NCBI GenBank assembly: GCA_949294185.1
Contig: CASFGA010000013.1
Location: 1-57,597 of the forward strand
Reading direction: 5' to 3'
Length of the DNA: 57,597 bases
Source of the DNA: an uncultured Bacteroides sp.
Lineage (GTDB): Bacteria; Bacteroidota; Bacteroidia; Bacteroidales; Bacteroidaceae
Shown here one piece after another: positions 27,143-36,079 of this stretch. A program made the position numbers and the translations under genes. Within the stretch, counting starts at the first letter, position 1, and each line of letters opens with the position of its first letter. Under the pieces are notes generated by a model. That model was not told the DNA's origin, ran no database searches, and worked only from the letters and a program-made list of their open reading frames with translations.

Positions 27143-28096
27143 ATGCGCACGATAAGAGTCTTGTCACTGTTGCTGCTGACCGTATTGTGTGTCACTGCCT
27201 GTCATCAGGGAAAGCCGCTGTATGGGAATCTCCGGGCGGAAGCCGACTCACTGCCGGCTGCTCCGGATGTGCGTCCGTATGCCCTGAACAGTAATTTCCG
27301 GATAACGGCAGATACGCTGTGGCTGCACGAGTTGCCGTTTACCGATTCCTTGGCCGTATATCGGGGAGATGAACTGGTTGTGGCCGAATGCGCCGTTCAC
27401 CCGGAAGATTCGATTGATTCATTGTGGGTAAAGGTAGCGCGCGACCAGGCCACAATGGGGTGGATTCAGGAGCATAAGCTATTGGAAAACATTGTTCCCG
27501 TCGACCCCATATCGCAGGGAATCCACTGGTTCAGCAGCCGTCGTACCCTTGCTTTTTTTATTGTGTTGGGAGTCTTTTTTCTTTGGACTGTGGCCCGCGC
27601 CATCCGCCGCAAGCAGCTCAGGCTGGTATGGGCCAATGATATTGACAGTCTGTTCCCGGTCATCCTTTCGTGGCTGCTCGTGTTTGCCGCTACTCTCTAT
27701 AACACTTTGCAGAGCTTCATGCCGCAGATATGGCAGCGGTATTACTATGCTCCTTCCCTCAATCCCTTTGAACAGCCTTTCGTATTGGGGCTTTTCGTGC
27801 TTTGTGTATGGCTTATTGTGTTGTTTGGCATAGCTCTTGTCGACGATATATTCCATCAGACGCGGGCGGAGGTGGCTCTTTTCTATCTTTCCGGACTGGC
27901 ATCGGTATCTATTTTCCTGTATATATTCTTCACTTATGCATGGATATATCTGGCTTATCTCTGTTTCGCCGTCTATACGGGCGGATGTGTATGGTGGTTG
28001 CGCCGGGCTTCGCGGTATCCTTACGCCTGCGGAGCCTGTGGCGCCAAGATGCGAAGAAAGGGTGTATGCCCGCATTGCGGAACTTTGAATGAATGA
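27143..28096 (+). CDS. Lipoprotein with membrane helices and C-terminal zinc ribbon
   Basis: A 317-residue protein not assigned to a named family. The signal LLTVLCVTAC gives a lipidated Cys. Residues about 45-115 look like an SH3-type domain (LWLHELPFTDSLAVYRGDELVV...WVKV..GWIQEHKL). Four to five hydrophobic helices lie between about 130 and 285. The end has a zinc ribbon, CGACGAKMRRKGVCPHCG (C-x2-C and C-x2-C). Lipoprotein anchor and ribbon at opposite ends is an odd arrangement. The start has a strong GGAGGGG ribosome site inside the preceding gene's end, with a 2-base gap, so it is coupled to the U32 gene. Confidence 0.7.
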   Translation: MRTIRVLSLLLLTVLCVTACHQGKPLYGNLRAEADSLPAAPDVRPYALNSNFRITADTLWLHELPFTDSLAVYRGDELVVAECAVHPEDSIDSLWVKVARDQATMGWIQEHKLLENIVPVDPISQGIHWFSSRRTLAFFIVLGVFFLWTVARAIRRKQLRLVWANDIDSLFPVILSWLLVFAATLYNTLQSFMPQIWQRYYYAPSLNPFEQPFVLGLFVLCVWLIVLFGIALVDDIFHQTRAEVALFYLSGLASVSIFLYIFFTYAWIYLAYLCFAVYTGGCVWWLRRASRYPYACGACGAKMRRKGVCPHCGTLNE

Positions 28097-28114
28097 AAAA
28101 ACTGATTGTGACTT

Positions 28115-29512
28115 ATGAATCTGCCTGCTGACTTTATAGAACGTACCCGCCGACTGATGGGGGAAAAAGAGTGTGATGCCTTATGCGCGGCATTGGGTGA
28201 AGAAACGCCGGTCAGTATCCGGGTGAACGCTGCCAAATGGTCGGTGGAGCCGCCGGGCGCAACGCCTGTTCCCTGGTGTAAAGACGGATGGTATCTGCCG
28301 GGGCGTCCTGCATTTACCTTCGACCCCCTGTTTCATGCCGGCTGTTATTATGTGCAAGAAGCGTCGTCGATGTTCGTGGCGCAGGTCTTCCGCCAGTATG
28401 TAAATTCTCCGGTGACCGTGCTCGACCTTTGTGCCGCCCCGGGCGGAAAGTCTACGCTTGTTCGTTCTGTTCTGCCTGAAGGCAGTCTGTTGGTGGCCAA
28501 TGAAGTGATTCGTCCCCGTTCGCAGGTATTGGCGGAAAACCTGATCAAGTGGGGGAACGCTTCGGTGGTGGTGACAAACAATGATCCTGCCGACTTTGCT
28601 TCACTTGAATCTGCATTCGATGTGATTTTGACCGATGTGCCCTGTTCGGGCGAAGGGATGTTCCGCAAGGATGAGGGGGCGATAAGTGAATGGAGTGTAG
28701 ACAATGTCGGCGTTTGTTGGCAGCGTCAGCGTCGTATCCTGCGTGATATCTGGGGTTGCCTGAAGCCCGGCGGACTGCTTGTATACAGCACCTGCACCTT
28801 CAATCGTGAGGAGAATGAAGACAATGTGGCTTGGATTTCCCGGGAACTTGGGGCGGAACCGCTGCCTTTGCAGGTGGAGACAGACTGGATGATTGGGGGA
28901 AATCTTGTGGAAGCCGGTCTTCCGGCCTATAGGTTCCTTCCCCATCGTGTCAAGGGTGAGGGATTCTTTCTTGCCGCTCTTCGCAAGACCAGTGAAGGTA
29001 CTTGTCAACCGACATTCAGGCCGGGAAAGAAAAAACGGGCGGCAGACAGAAAACCGGCGGTTCCTTTTCCAAAGTCCTTGATGGAATGGGTGAATCGGGA
29101 TGAGGAATACGTGTTCGCCGTCGGCGATGGGGTGGCAAAAGCTTTTCCGGCAAGGCATAACGACCTTTATGCACGTTTGCAGTCCACGCTTCATGTGCTT
29201 CATGGAGGCATAACATTGGCAGAACAGAAAGGGAAAGACTGGCTTCCGGCCCATTCGCTGGCTATGAGCACGGCTCTGAGACCTGATGCTTTTCCGGTTG
29301 CGGAACTGGATTATGAGCAGGCCATCGCCTATCTGCGTAAAGAGGCCGTTGTCCTGGATGCTTCCGTACCTAAAGGATATGTGGCATTGGCTAATCGGAA
29401 CCGCATCTTGGGATTTGCCAAAAATGTCGGAAACCGGGCAAATAACCTTTATCCTCAGGAGTGGCGAATCCGTAGCAGCTATCTGCCGGAAACTGTCAGG
29501 GCAGTATTGTGA
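28115..29512 (+). CDS. 16S rRNA m5C methyltransferase (RsmF/RsmB-like, NOL1/NOP2/Sun family)
   Basis: A 465-residue cytosolic enzyme. The SAM site is LDLCAAPGGKST, and the two catalytic Cys motifs are DVPCSGEGMFRKD and YSTCTFNREENED. The N-terminal RxxLxx region and a C-terminal PUA-like domain (about 330-465) fit the RsmF (YebU) subtype, which methylates 16S C1407, better than RsmB. The target base is inferred from subtype only. The gene ends only 3 bases from the convergent HExxH gene. Confidence 0.88.
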   Translation: MNLPADFIERTRRLMGEKECDALCAALGEETPVSIRVNAAKWSVEPPGATPVPWCKDGWYLPGRPAFTFDPLFHAGCYYVQEASSMFVAQVFRQYVNSPVTVLDLCAAPGGKSTLVRSVLPEGSLLVANEVIRPRSQVLAENLIKWGNASVVVTNNDPADFASLESAFDVILTDVPCSGEGMFRKDEGAISEWSVDNVGVCWQRQRRILRDIWGCLKPGGLLVYSTCTFNREENEDNVAWISRELGAEPLPLQVETDWMIGGNLVEAGLPAYRFLPHRVKGEGFFLAALRKTSEGTCQPTFRPGKKKRAADRKPAVPFPKSLMEWVNRDEEYVFAVGDGVAKAFPARHNDLYARLQSTLHVLHGGITLAEQKGKDWLPAHSLAMSTALRPDAFPVAELDYEQAIAYLRKEAVVLDASVPKGYVALANRNRILGFAKNVGNRANNLYPQEWRIRSSYLPETVRAVL

Positions 29513-29515
29513 ATC

Positions 29516-30466
29516 TTACTTCCGGGTCAGAATCTTTCGCATTTGTTCAATGATTTCCGGATTGGGCACATTGGCCTTGTTCAGTACCGTATAGGCGAAA
29601 TTGTCGGCCAGTATCTCTTCGGGACTGGTCGTATGGGAAGTGTTTTTCCCTGTCAGGGCATGAAAGTCTTCAGCCTTTTCTATCGGATAGATAACCGTCT
29701 TTCCGTCTGATTGTAGGGGGATGAACTGTTCATTCAATGGGACGAGGCCCACTTCGGCATATTCCGAAAGATTTCCTCCCGCATAAGGGCGCGCGGTATA
29801 CATCATCATCGTGCAGTTTTGCCTGTTCCCGTCTATCGTGAAGGTCGCGTAACTGTCATAACGGCTGACATCGGGATTGGATATGCGCCTTTCAATCATG
29901 TCGGCAGGAAAGAGAATATCCCGGTCGAGCACAGTAAAGCCTATTGTTTTGTACATGTCACGCTTGAAAGTTGCATCGGTGCGCGTCAGGATATGGAATA
30001 TCTCATGACACAAAAGACACTGCAGACTGTCGTCGGACATATTGCTCAACGCATTTTCTCCGATGGCAATCCAGTTTTCGCGTGTATATCCCGGCACATT
30101 GTTTTCTTCTTTCATCGAAGTCTTTACCAGTACCAGCTCTTTGGGAAGAGGGAGGACAAACTTGTTTTTCCCTATTTGCGCCGCGATGGCCTTCATGGCC
30201 CTGTTCACTTTTTCCTTGTCCTTGTCGGCCCAGTTGCGTGTTTCATTCATGGCCAGTGTCAGCAGCTGCGATTTTCTTCCTTCTTGTTTCTGCAAGCGCA
30301 CATCTACATCAAACTGGTTCCAGTTCCTTGTATAAGCGTCTATATCTGTTATCAGCATCTGCGCTTCAGCGCGGGTTGCGAAGCGGTATGGAATGTCTTG
30401 TGCAAATGCAGCTGCCGCAAAAAGACAGCTTCCTAATGCAATGAAAAATGTATACAAAGGTTTCAT
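29516..30466 (-). CDS. Exported protein with HExxH metallopeptidase motif
   Basis: A 316-residue protein with a signal peptide (cleavage AFA-QD near 22). At about residues 153-157 it has CHEIFHIL, an HExxH zinc-peptidase motif, preceded by a helix predicted from NMSDDSLQCLL. Downstream a Glu-bearing helix (LADNFAYTVLNKA near the C-terminus, EILADNFA) may supply the third zinc ligand. No further domain was recognised. It is convergent with the rRNA methyltransferase gene and separated from recA by a 320-base gap. Proteolytic activity is inferred from the motif only. Confidence 0.65.
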   Translation of the reverse strand: MKPLYTFFIALGSCLFAAAAFAQDIPYRFATRAEAQMLITDIDAYTRNWNQFDVDVRLQKQEGRKSQLLTLAMNETRNWADKDKEKVNRAMKAIAAQIGKNKFVLPLPKELVLVKTSMKEENNVPGYTRENWIAIGENALSNMSDDSLQCLLCHEIFHILTRTDATFKRDMYKTIGFTVLDRDILFPADMIERRISNPDVSRYDSYATFTIDGNRQNCTMMMYTARPYAGGNLSEYAEVGLVPLNEQFIPLQSDGKTVIYPIEKAEDFHALTGKNTSHTTSPEEILADNFAYTVLNKANVPNPEIIEQMRKILTRK

Positions 30467-30787
30467 AAAGCAGTGTCTTAGGAGTCATTTCTTTTTTCAG
30501 GGAGTAAATATAAGAGAATATTTTGGCTTATTCTAATTTTGATGAAGAAAATAAGCGGACAAAAGGCATGTTTGACCCGAATTGTGCGGTGGCACAGTGA
30601 AAGGATGCGGAAGAAAGACAGGTTGCAATGCGGTGGAACGGTTGTTTTGTCCTTGCCGGATTCGGTCGGTGCAGGGGTGAAACGCTGCGTTGTTCAGGCT
30701 TGAAGTCCGTTTTATGGACAAAGACAGGCGGCGACAACCTTGTTTGCAAGATTATCGCCGCCTGTCTCGTATTGTATGGAAAAAGAT
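30467..30787. other. Spacer between HExxH gene and recA
   Basis: This 321-base gap contains the recA terminator at its right end (30722-30767). The rest has no convincing gene, promoter match (TAnnTTTG) or long inverted repeat. Short open frames on both strands show no recognisable features. Confidence 0.5.
30722..30767 (-). terminator. Terminator of recA
   Basis: AGACAGGCGGCGA (30722-30734) pairs with TCGCCGCCTGTCT (30755-30767), a perfect 13-bp stem, 20 bases past the recA stop on the minus strand. Only a short T-run follows (TCTTTGTCC). Confidence 0.75.
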
Positions 30788-31837
30788 TTATTCTTTATCC
30801 TTTAGTGCCGCGAAGATAAGTCCCTCAAGCTCTTCAGCCAGTTCGGGATTGTCCTGAATGCATTGCTTGGCGGCATCACGCCCTTGTCCGAGTTTCGTGT
30901 CGTTGTAGCTGTACCACGAGCCACTTTTCTTGATGATTCCCAAGTCGGCACCCAGGTCGATGATTTCACCGCTATGTGAAATGCCCTCGCCGAACATGAT
31001 GTCGAATTCGGCTTTGCGGAACGGAGGAGCGACTTTGTTCTTTACAACTTTCACGCGGGTCTGGTTTCCGATCACATCTTCACCGTCCTTGATAGGCTGG
31101 CCCTTGCGGATATCCAGACGGACAGAGGCATAAAACTTCAGAGCATTGCCTCCGGTGGTCGTTTCGGGATTGCCGAACATCACGCCTATCTTTTCACGCA
31201 GCTGGTTGATGAAGATACAGGTGGTGTTGGTCTTGCTGATGGCTGACGTAAGCTTGCGCAAAGCCTGCGACATCAGGCGGGCCTGCAAACCTACCTTATT
31301 GTCTCCCATGTCGCCTTCAATCTCCGCTTTCGGAGTCAGGGCGGCAACCGAGTCGATTACGATAATGTCAATCGCTGAAGAACGGATAAGCTGCTCGGCT
31401 ATTTCAAGGGCCTGCTCGCCGTTGTCCGGCTGTGAAATCCACAGATTGTCAATGTCCACCCCAAGTTTGGCCGCATAAAAACGGTCGAAAGCATGCTCCG
31501 CATCGATGAACGCAGCAATGCCTCCTGCCTTTTGTGCCTCGGCGATGGCGTGGATGGCAAGTGTAGTCTTTCCGGAAGACTCCGGCCCGTAGATTTCGAT
31601 GATGCGTCCCTTGGGGTATCCTCCTACGCCCAAAGCCGCGTTCAGTGCGATAGATCCCGTCGGGATGACCTCCACTTCCTGCACGTGGTTATCGCCCATT
31701 TTCATGATAGAACCTTTGCCGAAACTTTTTTCTATCTTGTCCATAGCAGCCTGAAGCGCTTTAAGCTTCTCGCTGTTATTGGGCTTCGAAGCGTTTTCCA
31801 CTCCGCCTTCAAACTCTAATTCGTCTTTTTTCGCCAT
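30788..31837 (-). CDS. recA: Recombinase RecA
   Basis: A 349-residue homologous recombination and strand-exchange ATPase. Walker A GPESSGKT spans residues 84-91; Walker B and the conserved [12 protein letters not shown] (MAW region) and [15 protein letters not shown] loop are present. Full length and normal. It starts 29 bases after the bcp stop codon, with no separate TAnnTTTG seen in that gap, so it may be read from the promoter in front of the carboxynorspermidine gene. No LexA-like operator was seen. Confidence 0.97.
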   Translation of the reverse strand: MAKKDELEFEGGVENASKPNNSEKLKALQAAMDKIEKSFGKGSIMKMGDNHVQEVEVIPTGSIALNAALGVGGYPKGRIIEIYGPESSGKTTLAIHAIAEAQKAGGIAAFIDAEHAFDRFYAAKLGVDIDNLWISQPDNGEQALEIAEQLIRSSAIDIIVIDSVAALTPKAEIEGDMGDNKVGLQARLMSQALRKLTSAISKTNTTCIFINQLREKIGVMFGNPETTTGGNALKFYASVRLDIRKGQPIKDGEDVIGNQTRVKVVKNKVAPPFRKAEFDIMFGEGISHSGEIIDLGADLGIIKKSGSWYSYNDTKLGQGRDAAKQCIQDNPELAEELEGLIFAALKDKE

Positions 31838-31866
31838 ATAGTCGTATACTAAAAAGTCTGTATCTG

Positions 31867-32316
31867 TTATTTTAAGATTTGTGCCGCATGGTCTTTGGTC
31901 TTTACCTCTTTCGGGGAGATGATGCGCTCTATGACACCTTCTTCATTGATGAGGAATGTGGTGCGGAACGTGCCCATATATTTACGCCCGCACATGCTCT
32001 TTTCGCCCCATACCCCGAACTCCTGCACCAGTTTCAGGTCGGTATCGGCAATCAGGGTAAACGGAAGAGCGTTTTTCTCAATGAATTTCTGGTGTGATTT
32101 CGCATCGTTTATGCTCACTCCTATTACCTCATAGCCCGCCTGACGGAGCGCGTCGTAGTTGTCGCGCAGATTACAGGCCTGAGCCGTGCATCCGGAGGTC
32201 ATGTCTTTCGGGTAAAAATAAAGAACCACCTTTCTTCCCTTATAGTCGCTCAGGCGGATTTCTTCGCCTTTTTCGTTCAGGCCCAATATTTCGGGAGCTT
32301 TGTCGCCTATATTCAT
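31867..32316 (-). CDS. bcp: Thioredoxin-dependent thiol peroxidase (Bcp/PrxQ)
   Basis: A 149-residue peroxiredoxin. The peroxidatic Cys is C43 in SGCTAQAC and the resolving Cys is C48, the PrxQ spacing. It reduces peroxides using thioredoxin in the cytosol. It lies 31 bases after the upstream leftward gene and 29 before recA, suggesting an operon linking oxidative-stress defence and DNA repair. Confidence 0.93.
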   Translation of the reverse strand: MNIGDKAPEILGLNEKGEEIRLSDYKGRKVVLYFYPKDMTSGCTAQACNLRDNYDALRQAGYEVIGVSINDAKSHQKFIEKNALPFTLIADTDLKLVQEFGVWGEKSMCGRKYMGTFRTTFLINEEGVIERIISPKEVKTKDHAAQILK

Positions 32317-32347
32317 AATCTGGAATTTAAGAAATCAGGAATATAAA

Positions 32348-33541
32348 TTAAAGTTCCAAGTCTCCGTCGAACACTTCATGCCAGGGAAGGCCGTTTTTGT
32401 TCAGTTCTTCCATGAAAGGATCGGGGTCAAACTCTTCCACGTTCCATACTCCCGGCCGTTTCCACAGCCCCTTGAGGAACATCATCGCGCCGATCATGGC
32501 CGGAACTCCCGTGGTATAGCTTACGCCCTGCATGCCCGTTTCCTTGTAAGCCGCCTGATGAGAACAGTTGTTGTATACATAATATGTATGTTCTTTCCCG
32601 TCTTTGATACCGCGGATACGGCAACCGATAGAAGTTTCCCCTTCGTAGTTCTCTCCCAAATCTTGCGGATTCGGCAGAACAGCTTTCAGGAATTGCAGCG
32701 GGACAATCTCCATGCCATTATAGTTGATGGGTTCGATGCTTGCCATACCTATATCCTGAATTACTCGCAGATGGGTAAGGTATTCTTGTCCGAATGTCAT
32801 CCAGAACCGTGCGCGCTTAATGGTCGGGAAGTTCTTGACAAGCGACTCCAGCTCTTCGTGATACAGCAGGTAAGAGTCACGCGGGCCGATGTTGGGATAA
32901 GTCAGGTCTTTGTGAAACTCCAATGGTTTTGTGGTAATCCACTGGCCGTTTTCATAATAACGTCCGTTCTGAGTGATTTCACGAATGTTGATTTCCGGAT
33001 TGAAGTTTGTGGCAAAAGCTTTATGATGATTGCCTGCGTTGCAGTCTACAATGTCCAGATACTGGATTTCATCGAAATGATGCTTGGCTGCATAGGCTGT
33101 ATAAATCCCGCTTACGCCCGGATCGAAGCCGCATCCCAGGATGGCGGTCAGACCTGCTTCTTCAAAACGTTTTTTGTAAGCCCATTGCCAACTGTATTCG
33201 AAGTGTGCCACATCTTTCGGCTCATAGTTTGCCGTGTCCAGATAGTTGACACCGGACTTCAAGCATGCCTCCATAATGGTCAGATCCTGGTATGGAAGCG
33301 CTACGTTAATAACGATTTCGGGTTTAAAGCTGTTGAATAAAGCCACCAGTTCGTCTACATTGTCTGCATCTACCTTAGCGGTCTTGATGTTTGGATTGCC
33401 GATTGCCTTCACAATCGCGTCGCATTTAGACTGGGTACGGCTTGCAATCATCACTTCCGTAAAGACTTCAGGATGTTGAGCCACTTTGTGTGCAACCACG
33501 GTCCCTACGCCGCCTGCACCAATGATTAATACTTTACTCAT
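32348..33541 (-). CDS. Carboxynorspermidine/carboxyspermidine dehydrogenase
   Basis: A 397-residue member of the saccharopine dehydrogenase family. The NAD(P)-binding motif GAGGVG is at residues 8-13, and the SRTQSKC segment suits NADP. The closest family is carboxynorspermidine synthase, which joins aspartate semialdehyde and a diamine in the alternative polyamine route. The partner decarboxylase (nspC) is not in the window. Saccharopine dehydrogenase proper is less likely because the C-terminal part fits the polyamine enzyme. First gene of the unit with bcp and recA. Confidence 0.85.
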   Translation of the reverse strand: MSKVLIIGAGGVGTVVAHKVAQHPEVFTEVMIASRTQSKCDAIVKAIGNPNIKTAKVDADNVDELVALFNSFKPEIVINVALPYQDLTIMEACLKSGVNYLDTANYEPKDVAHFEYSWQWAYKKRFEEAGLTAILGCGFDPGVSGIYTAYAAKHHFDEIQYLDIVDCNAGNHHKAFATNFNPEINIREITQNGRYYENGQWITTKPLEFHKDLTYPNIGPRDSYLLYHEELESLVKNFPTIKRARFWMTFGQEYLTHLRVIQDIGMASIEPINYNGMEIVPLQFLKAVLPNPQDLGENYEGETSIGCRIRGIKDGKEHTYYVYNNCSHQAAYKETGMQGVSYTTGVPAMIGAMMFLKGLWKRPGVWNVEEFDPDPFMEELNKNGLPWHEVFDGDLEL

Positions 33542-33592
33542 TTATATAAGATATTGAACATTTATTGCCCGGTAAACGTTACCGTTCTGGTG

Positions 33593-33600
33593 CAAAGATA
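33593..33600 (-). promoter_or_regulatory. -7 promoter element for the carboxynorspermidine-bcp-recA unit
   Basis: The minus strand reads TATCTTTG, an exact match, 51 bases upstream of ATG 33541. No good -33 match. Confidence 0.6.
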
Positions 33601-33642
33601 ACAAATAATTCCAAACCGGAAGCAGTATTCGGAATATATCCG

Positions 33643-33650
33643 TATTTTTG
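33643..33650 (+). promoter_or_regulatory. -7 promoter element for the META-domain gene
   Basis: TATTTTTG, a TAnnTTTG match, 32 bases before ATG 33683. It is divergent from the -7 element at 33593-33600, so about 50 bases hold two promoters. Confidence 0.55.
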
Positions 33651-33682
33651 TAAACATAAAGTGAAAATAAAATTGATAAAGC

Positions 33683-34465
33683 ATGAAAAAGTTTTTTTTA
33701 AGTATTGCAGCAGTGGGTGTCTTATTGGTGATGGGCAGTTGTGGAGCAGGAAACAAGACTGTTTCGGTAGCTGACCTGTCGGGTGAATGGAACATTGTAG
33801 AAATAAACGGTGAGAAAGTGACGGCGGAGAGCGTTCCGTATCTGGGTTTGGACATGGATGCCAAGCGTCTTTACGGTAACGCCGGATGCAACCGGATAAT
33901 GGGAAGTCTGGAATATGATTCTGTCTGCCCGGGAAAGATTCATTTCGGTTCTGTGGCTGCTACCCGGATGATGTGTCCGGATATGGAGACAGAGCAGAAG
34001 GTGCTTGCTGCCCTTGAAAAAGTGACGGCTTGCAGCGGGGACAAGACTTCCTTGTCGCTGAATGACGCTGAGGGCAAAACGGTCATGATGCTGGAGAAGC
34101 GTCAGCGTCCGCAAGTCTCGGTGGAAGATTTGAACGGGGAATGGAATATTGTCTCGGTGAGCGGAACGGAATTGGGACAAATGGAAAATGTGCCTTTCCT
34201 TGCTTTCGATGTTGCCGGAAAACGCGTTCACGGTAATGCAGGCTGCAATGTAGTGAACGGTGGATTCAGTCAGGAAGAGGGAAATCCGAATTCCATACAA
34301 TTTACACAGATGATTTCTACCATGATGGCATGTCCGGATATGGAAACGGAACGGAAGGTGTTGGATGCGCTTGGCAATGTGCGCAGTTTTGGTTTTGACG
34401 AAGATGGCATGCTGGTGCTGTCCGACGAAAACGGCCAGGAGTTGGTTGTGTTGGACAAAAAGTAA
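33683..34465 (+). CDS. Lipoprotein with two META (HslJ-like) domains
   Basis: A 260-residue lipoprotein; the signal ends VMGSC. Two META domains follow in tandem, about 28-135 and 147-258, sharing the strings LxGEWNIV, GNAGCN and MxCPDMETExKVL. The duplication is clear by eye. HslJ-like META proteins are linked to heat shock, novobiocin tolerance or motility in other bacteria, but the biochemical role is unknown. The paired Cys in GNAGCN and MxCPDM of each repeat may form disulphides. The gene is single with its own terminator. Confidence 0.85.
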   Translation: MKKFFLSIAAVGVLLVMGSCGAGNKTVSVADLSGEWNIVEINGEKVTAESVPYLGLDMDAKRLYGNAGCNRIMGSLEYDSVCPGKIHFGSVAATRMMCPDMETEQKVLAALEKVTACSGDKTSLSLNDAEGKTVMMLEKRQRPQVSVEDLNGEWNIVSVSGTELGQMENVPFLAFDVAGKRVHGNAGCNVVNGGFSQEEGNPNSIQFTQMISTMMACPDMETERKVLDALGNVRSFGFDEDGMLVLSDENGQELVVLDKK

Positions 34466-34491
34466 AGAAATATCGTTTCTTCGGTTAAGGG

Positions 34492-34530
34492 AAAGGCTCG
34501 GCATAATTGTCTGAGCCTTTTCTTTTTATT
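34492..34530 (+). terminator. Terminator after the META gene
   Basis: AAAGGCTC (34492-34499) pairs with GAGCCTTT (34513-34520), followed by TCTTTTTATT. Confidence 0.75.
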
Positions 34531-34573
34531 AAAATAAATGTATAAATCGTGTGTCTATTCAAGGCACAAGTGT

Positions 34574-34581
34574 TATATTTG
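34574..34581 (+). promoter_or_regulatory. -7 promoter element for the AI-2E family gene
   Basis: TATATTTG, a TAnnTTTG match, 32 bases upstream of ATG 34614. It supports the ATG at 34614 over an open frame beginning at 34538. Confidence 0.5.
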
Positions 34582-34613
34582 TATGACCAAGAAACAAAAA
34601 CAGTTAGAACGGT

Positions 34614-35747
34614 ATGTTGCCCCAAAAGAAAATCACTTTCGACAGCTTTATCCGCGGAATATTGAGTGGAGCCGTCATCATTGCCATCCTTTATCTTTTA
34701 GACAGACTGAGTGGGGTGTTGCTTCCCTTCTTTATAGCGTGGCTTATTGCCTACTTGATATATCCCATTGTTGTCTTTTATCAGAACCGGCTTCGGATAC
34801 GCAGTCGTGTGGTAGCCATCTTTGCTGTAATGGCAACGTTGGCGGTGATAGGGGTGGGGGCTTTTTGCCTGCTTGTCCCTCCCATGATTGAAGAGTGCGT
34901 CAAGCTGAAGCACCTTCTGGAAGTGTATTTTAGGGAGGGAGAGGCCATGTCTTCCATACCCAATGCCATTACCCGGTTCGTTCAGGAAAACATAGACTAT
35001 GTATGGTTGAAGGAAACTCTGAATATGGAAAACGTAGTGAGCCTGTTCCGCAAGTTGGTTCCTCAGATGTGGAGTTTGCTCTCGACTTCGTATAATATCA
35101 TAGTGACAGTGGTTACGGCATTTATCATGCTGCTGTATTTGTTCTTTATCCTGTTGGACTATGAGCAGATAGCCAACGGATGGATGAATCTGCTTCCGAT
35201 GAAATACCGCACTCCCGCATTGCAGATCATGACGGATATAAAGGACAGCATGAACCAGTACTTCCGGGGGCAGGCTTTGGTGGCATTCTGCGTCGGGATA
35301 TTGTTCTGCATCGGCTTTTTGATTATAGACTTTCCTTTGGCAATCGGGTTAGGGCTGTTTATCGGCTTGCTGAATATGGTTCCTTATCTGCAAATTATAG
35401 GCTTTATCCCGACAGTCCTCCTGGCTTTGCTGAAGGCAGCGGATACGGGAGAAAACTTCTGGTGGATTTTAGGACTGGCCTTGCTGGTATTTGCTGTAGT
35501 CCAGCTGATTCAGGACGGTTATCTTGTCCCTAAAATAATGGGGAAGATTACGGGATTGAATCCGGCCATCATTCTTTTGTCTTTGTCTGTATGGGGGTCG
35601 CTTATGGGAATGCTGGGTATGATTATCGCTCTTCCTTGCACGACCCTGCTGCTGTCTTATTATCAAAGGTTCATACGGAAAGGAAACCTTACATTCTTGT
35701 CTTCTTCTGATGCGGGGAAAAATGAAGAAGGAAAGGATGAAAATTGA
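34614..35747 (+). CDS. AI-2E family transporter (PerM-like)
   Basis: A 377-residue inner-membrane protein with about eight hydrophobic segments and a long soluble stretch near residues 90-170. The motif GLFIGLLNMVPYLQIIGFIPT and the end segment PKIMGKITGLNPAIILLSLSVWGSLMGMLGM are characteristic of the AI-2E exporter family (YdiK, PerM, TqsA). The transported molecule varies and is unknown here; sodium/proton antiport has been reported for some members. The C-terminal tail is acidic. No terminator was seen before tRNA-Lys. Confidence 0.85.
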   Translation: MLPQKKITFDSFIRGILSGAVIIAILYLLDRLSGVLLPFFIAWLIAYLIYPIVVFYQNRLRIRSRVVAIFAVMATLAVIGVGAFCLLVPPMIEECVKLKHLLEVYFREGEAMSSIPNAITRFVQENIDYVWLKETLNMENVVSLFRKLVPQMWSLLSTSYNIIVTVVTAFIMLLYLFFILLDYEQIANGWMNLLPMKYRTPALQIMTDIKDSMNQYFRGQALVAFCVGILFCIGFLIIDFPLAIGLGLFIGLLNMVPYLQIIGFIPTVLLALLKAADTGENFWWILGLALLVFAVVQLIQDGYLVPKIMGKITGLNPAIILLSLSVWGSLMGMLGMIIALPCTTLLLSYYQRFIRKGNLTFLSSSDAGKNEEGKDEN

Positions 35748-35819
35748 TTTTGCCCGGAGTATCTTCCGGTCTGATTAGAGACAAATGGAATTTGTTCGTC
35801 TGAAAAACAGAGCGAAATA

Positions 35820-35851
35820 TTTGGCGGATTGAAGAAAAGCCCCTACCTTTG
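35820..35851 (+). promoter_or_regulatory. Promoter of tRNA-Lys
   Basis: TTTG (35820-35823), a 20-base spacer, then TACCTTTG (35844-35851). A good match to the Bacteroidetes promoter. The tRNA begins 36 bases downstream. Confidence 0.75.
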
Positions 35852-35886
35852 CACCCGCAATCAGAGATGAATGCAAAAGCAGGTTT

Positions 35887-35959
35887 GATTCGCTAGCTCA
35901 GCAGGTAGAGCACAACACTTTTAATGTTGGGGTCTTGGGTTCGAGCCCCAAGCGGATCA
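35887..35959 (+). tRNA. tRNA-Lys (anticodon UUU)
   Basis: Acceptor stem GATTCGC/GCGGATC (with a G:T pair), discriminator A at 35959. Anticodon arm CAACA-CUUUUAA-TGTTG gives anticodon UUU, reading AAA/AAG. The D-arm GCTCAGCAGGTAGAGC and the GTTCGAGCC T-loop are normal. 73 bases. Followed after 12 bases by a terminator. Confidence 0.95.
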
Positions 35960-35971
35960 CCGGAATCAAGG

Positions 35972-36001
35972 AAAAAGCCACTGATTTTTCAGTGGCTTTT
36001 T
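35972..36001. terminator. Bidirectional terminator between tRNA-Lys and the GH9 gene
   Basis: AAAAAGCCACTGA (35972-35984) pairs with TCAGTGGCTTTTT (35989-36001), 13 bp, 4-base loop, T-runs on both strands. It can stop the tRNA from the left and the GH9 gene from the right. Confidence 0.92.
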
Positions 36002-36079
36002 CCCTTTTTGCAGCAAATCTCTTTGCTTTATGTTTGCTTCCTGTTTTTAGCCGATGTCGTTCCGGCAAAGCAAATGCGG

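Noticed and set aside
30533..30819. Open frames of about 60 codons in the gap beside recA
   Set aside because: They overlap the recA terminator or each other on opposite strands and have no features.
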